This document shows positions 62,709 through 64,000 of a stretch of 64,000 nucleotides of DNA, piece by piece (position 1 is the stretch's first letter; the number at the start of each line of letters is the position of its first letter). The DNA is from DASQZK01 sp963809925 (GTDB lineage Bacteria; Bacteroidota; Bacteroidia; Bacteroidales; GCA-2748055), in the NCBI GenBank assembly GCA_963809925.1, contig CAWELH010000010.1:372001-436000 (forward strand). The letters run 5' to 3'. A program made the translations under genes and the position numbers. The notes under the pieces are model-generated. The model searched no databases and was not told where the DNA came from. It saw only the letters and a list, made by a program, of their open reading frames with translations.

Positions 62709-63346
62709 TAAAAATAACGGTTTATCTTAACAATATATCGACATGAGTTATTAACAATTTGTCAATAATGTTTGGATACTTATGGGACTTGGATTTGAGA
62801 ATGATTCAGGGGGATTTGTGATGGGTTTATGAACAATTGGGGAAAGAAAGAGAAGGCATGATGGAACAAGTTAGTCCCGGATGGAGTTTCAAGAAAGTTG
62901 ATCGGACGTGTTCGGAAAAGGTGTCATAGTCCTTTACATGTACCCCCAGGTATCGTTTCTTTTTAAGGATATCACTCCCCTACTCACTTGTAGATCCATC
63001 ACTTCTCCGAGAAATGAATCCATAAAATATAAAGCTATTGGAAAATAAAAGATAGAAAAAAAGAGGTCCAGACCGATGAAAGAAGCATCTTGATAGATGC
63101 ATGCCTGAAAAAGAACCTAATAACCAAAAAATAACTAAACCTAAAACTACGAGTGGGGTGGTCTGGACCTCCGTGTAAATAACATAGAGATATGAAATTT
63201 GTTGCATCATTTCGCAATATAGTGGGCTATTTCTAAAGAAAAGTTTACCCGAGTCCGGTGTAACAGGATATGAATAAACATCTCAGGAAAAAAGAGAATT
63301 AAATTTCAAAATAACTTCTAAATAGGATAGGTGATTCAACCACCTT
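62709..63346. other. Intergenic region with a long inverted repeat
   Basis: 640 bp without a convincing protein gene. A 76-codon hydrophobic frame on the minus strand (62980-63210) crosses both arms of the inverted repeat listed below and ends in the T-rich part; I take it as chance. The rest shows nothing I can name. Confidence 0.5.
63053..63171 (-). terminator. Large stem with U-tract: terminator of the SRAP gene or a small RNA
   Basis: GAGGTCCAGACC (63063-63074) and GGTCTGGACCTC (63160-63171) are a perfect 12-bp inverted repeat 85 bases apart. On the minus strand the second arm is followed by seven T. Inside is a smaller hairpin, GCATC/GATGC (63085-63100 region). It lies about 175 bp past the SRAP stop codon. 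The long loop is unusual for a plain terminator. Confidence 0.55.
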
Positions 63347-64000
63347 TCAATTCAGTAGTTCCCGTGTTTCCGGGTACTCTACAGGGTCTAGAAGTCTGCT
63401 GTCGGACGGGTCCACATCTTTTGTTGCGATCCTGCGGGAAATGCTCCAGGCTTCAAGGACGTCATCGTCGGCAGGAAGCAAAAGATTATCCAGTTCGGTG
63501 GATGGAGCATCGTTCCGGAGCCACTCTTTTTCATTTGTTTCGGAGAGGATGACGGGCATACGCTTTTTCGAATTATGAATTTTTTCGAGCATAGGATTGG
63601 CCCTGGTGGTAATAATGCTGAAGGTATCGCGGATCTCGCCGGTATCTGGATTGGTCCATGAGTCGTGCAGTCCTGCGAATGCGAAGGGTTTGTCATCCCT
63701 CCTCTTAATATAAAAAGGAATTTTTCCTTTGTCGGTTGTATGCCATTCAAAGAATCCATGAGCCAGGACCAGGCATCGTTTATGCCTGGCAGCATCACGG
63801 AAAGAAGGTTTTTCCCATATGGTTTCTGATTTGGCATTGTAGGTTCCATTGCTGATCTTTTCGGCGGTCTTTTCATCTCTTACCCAGAAAGGGATGAGTC
63901 CCCAGTTATAGTATTGGACCCTGTCGTTATAGTGGCCAGTGATCACCGGCAAAAAAGGTCGGGCAAAGGCATTGAGAAAAAATCCCGGCATATACCGCGA
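63347..64000 (-). CDS. SOS response-associated peptidase (SRAP/YedK/HMCES) family protein, 5' end outside window
   Basis: At least 217 aa visible. The family forms a covalent link to abasic sites in single-stranded DNA through cysteine 2. The frame is open to the window edge (reading SRY before the first Met at 63991), and the catalytic MCGR start is missing, so the gene is cut and that Met is internal. Visible conserved parts: WGLIPFWVRD, the asparagine in TYNAKSET, the glutamate in AHGFFEW, and the active-site histidine in IHNSKKRMPVIL. The last has SKK inserted where the usual text is IHDRMP. Other SOS genes are not in view. Confidence 0.92.
   Translation of the reverse strand, partial: SRYMPGFFLNAFARPFLPVITGHYNDRVQYYNWGLIPFWVRDEKTAEKISNGTYNAKSETIWEKPSFRDAARHKRCLVLAHGFFEWHTTDKGKIPFYIKRRDDKPFAFAGLHDSWTNPDTGEIRDTFSIITTRANPMLEKIHNSKKRMPVILSETNEKEWLRNDAPSTELDNLLLPADDDVLEAWSISRRIATKDVDPSDSRLLDPVEYPETRELLN

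Overview
The window is about 64 kb of a Bacteroidota (Bacteroidetes) chromosome. Several signs agree: TonB-dependent receptors with an N-terminal carboxypeptidase-regulatory-like domain, a DUF4249 lipoprotein paired with a receptor, AIM/LytTR-type regulators, an E1 alpha/beta fusion, and repeated matches to the Bacteroidota promoter (TTG or TTTG, about 20 bp, TAnnTTTG). Genus cannot be fixed from this sequence. Most of the window is core or metabolic. I saw no prophage, integrase, transposase, CRISPR array, tRNA or rRNA. Both edges cut a gene: rimO at the left, a SRAP protein at the right.

Layout. 1-7.8 kb: rimO, clpC (opposite strand), gyrA and an exported TPR protein. 8.3-11.8 kb: an OmpR-type two-component pair, a G-free repeat tract containing a telomere-like array, and a lipoprotein whose promoter has the same direct repeats as the regulator's own promoter. 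11.9-19.5 kb, mostly minus strand: pirin, beta-CASP MBL protein, ABC-F ATPase, cold-shock protein, typA, exported MsrA. 19.6-23.1 kb: a complete AmmeMemoRadiSam operon (radical SAM enzyme, Memo protein, and an exported Memo-AMMECR1 fusion). 23.7-26.4 kb: a BlaI/M56 peptidase pair behind a promoter covered by three matching palindromes. 26.4-30.6 kb: receptor, LytS-like kinase and LytTR regulator in one operon.

31-39.2 kb: CMD-family protein, YyaL-type protein, DUF1080 protein, M14 peptidase, sugar porter, DUF4395 protein. 39.2-42.4 kb: an OLD-like ATPase translationally coupled to a SpoIIE-type phosphatase. 42.6-46.7 kb: a Thr/Arg-rich secreted protein, then zwf-pgl (oxidative pentose phosphate entry) and an SRPBCC protein. 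46.7-52.8 kb: DUF4249 lipoprotein with its receptor and a second outer-membrane receptor. 53.4-59.3 kb: leuA, flavodoxin, and E1/E2 of a 2-oxoacid dehydrogenase. 59.5-62 kb: an uncharacterised 317-aa protein and a beta-lactamase-fold serine hydrolase.

The most interesting non-protein signal is at about 62.2-62.7 kb. It looks like a roughly 470-nt structured RNA on the minus strand, with a near-perfect promoter, several UUCG-capped hairpins and a terminator, and I could not match it to RNase P RNA, tmRNA or SRP RNA. Other candidates for new biology are the two-component system's shared operator geometry, the exported Memo-AMMECR1 fusion, and the ATPase-phosphatase pair.
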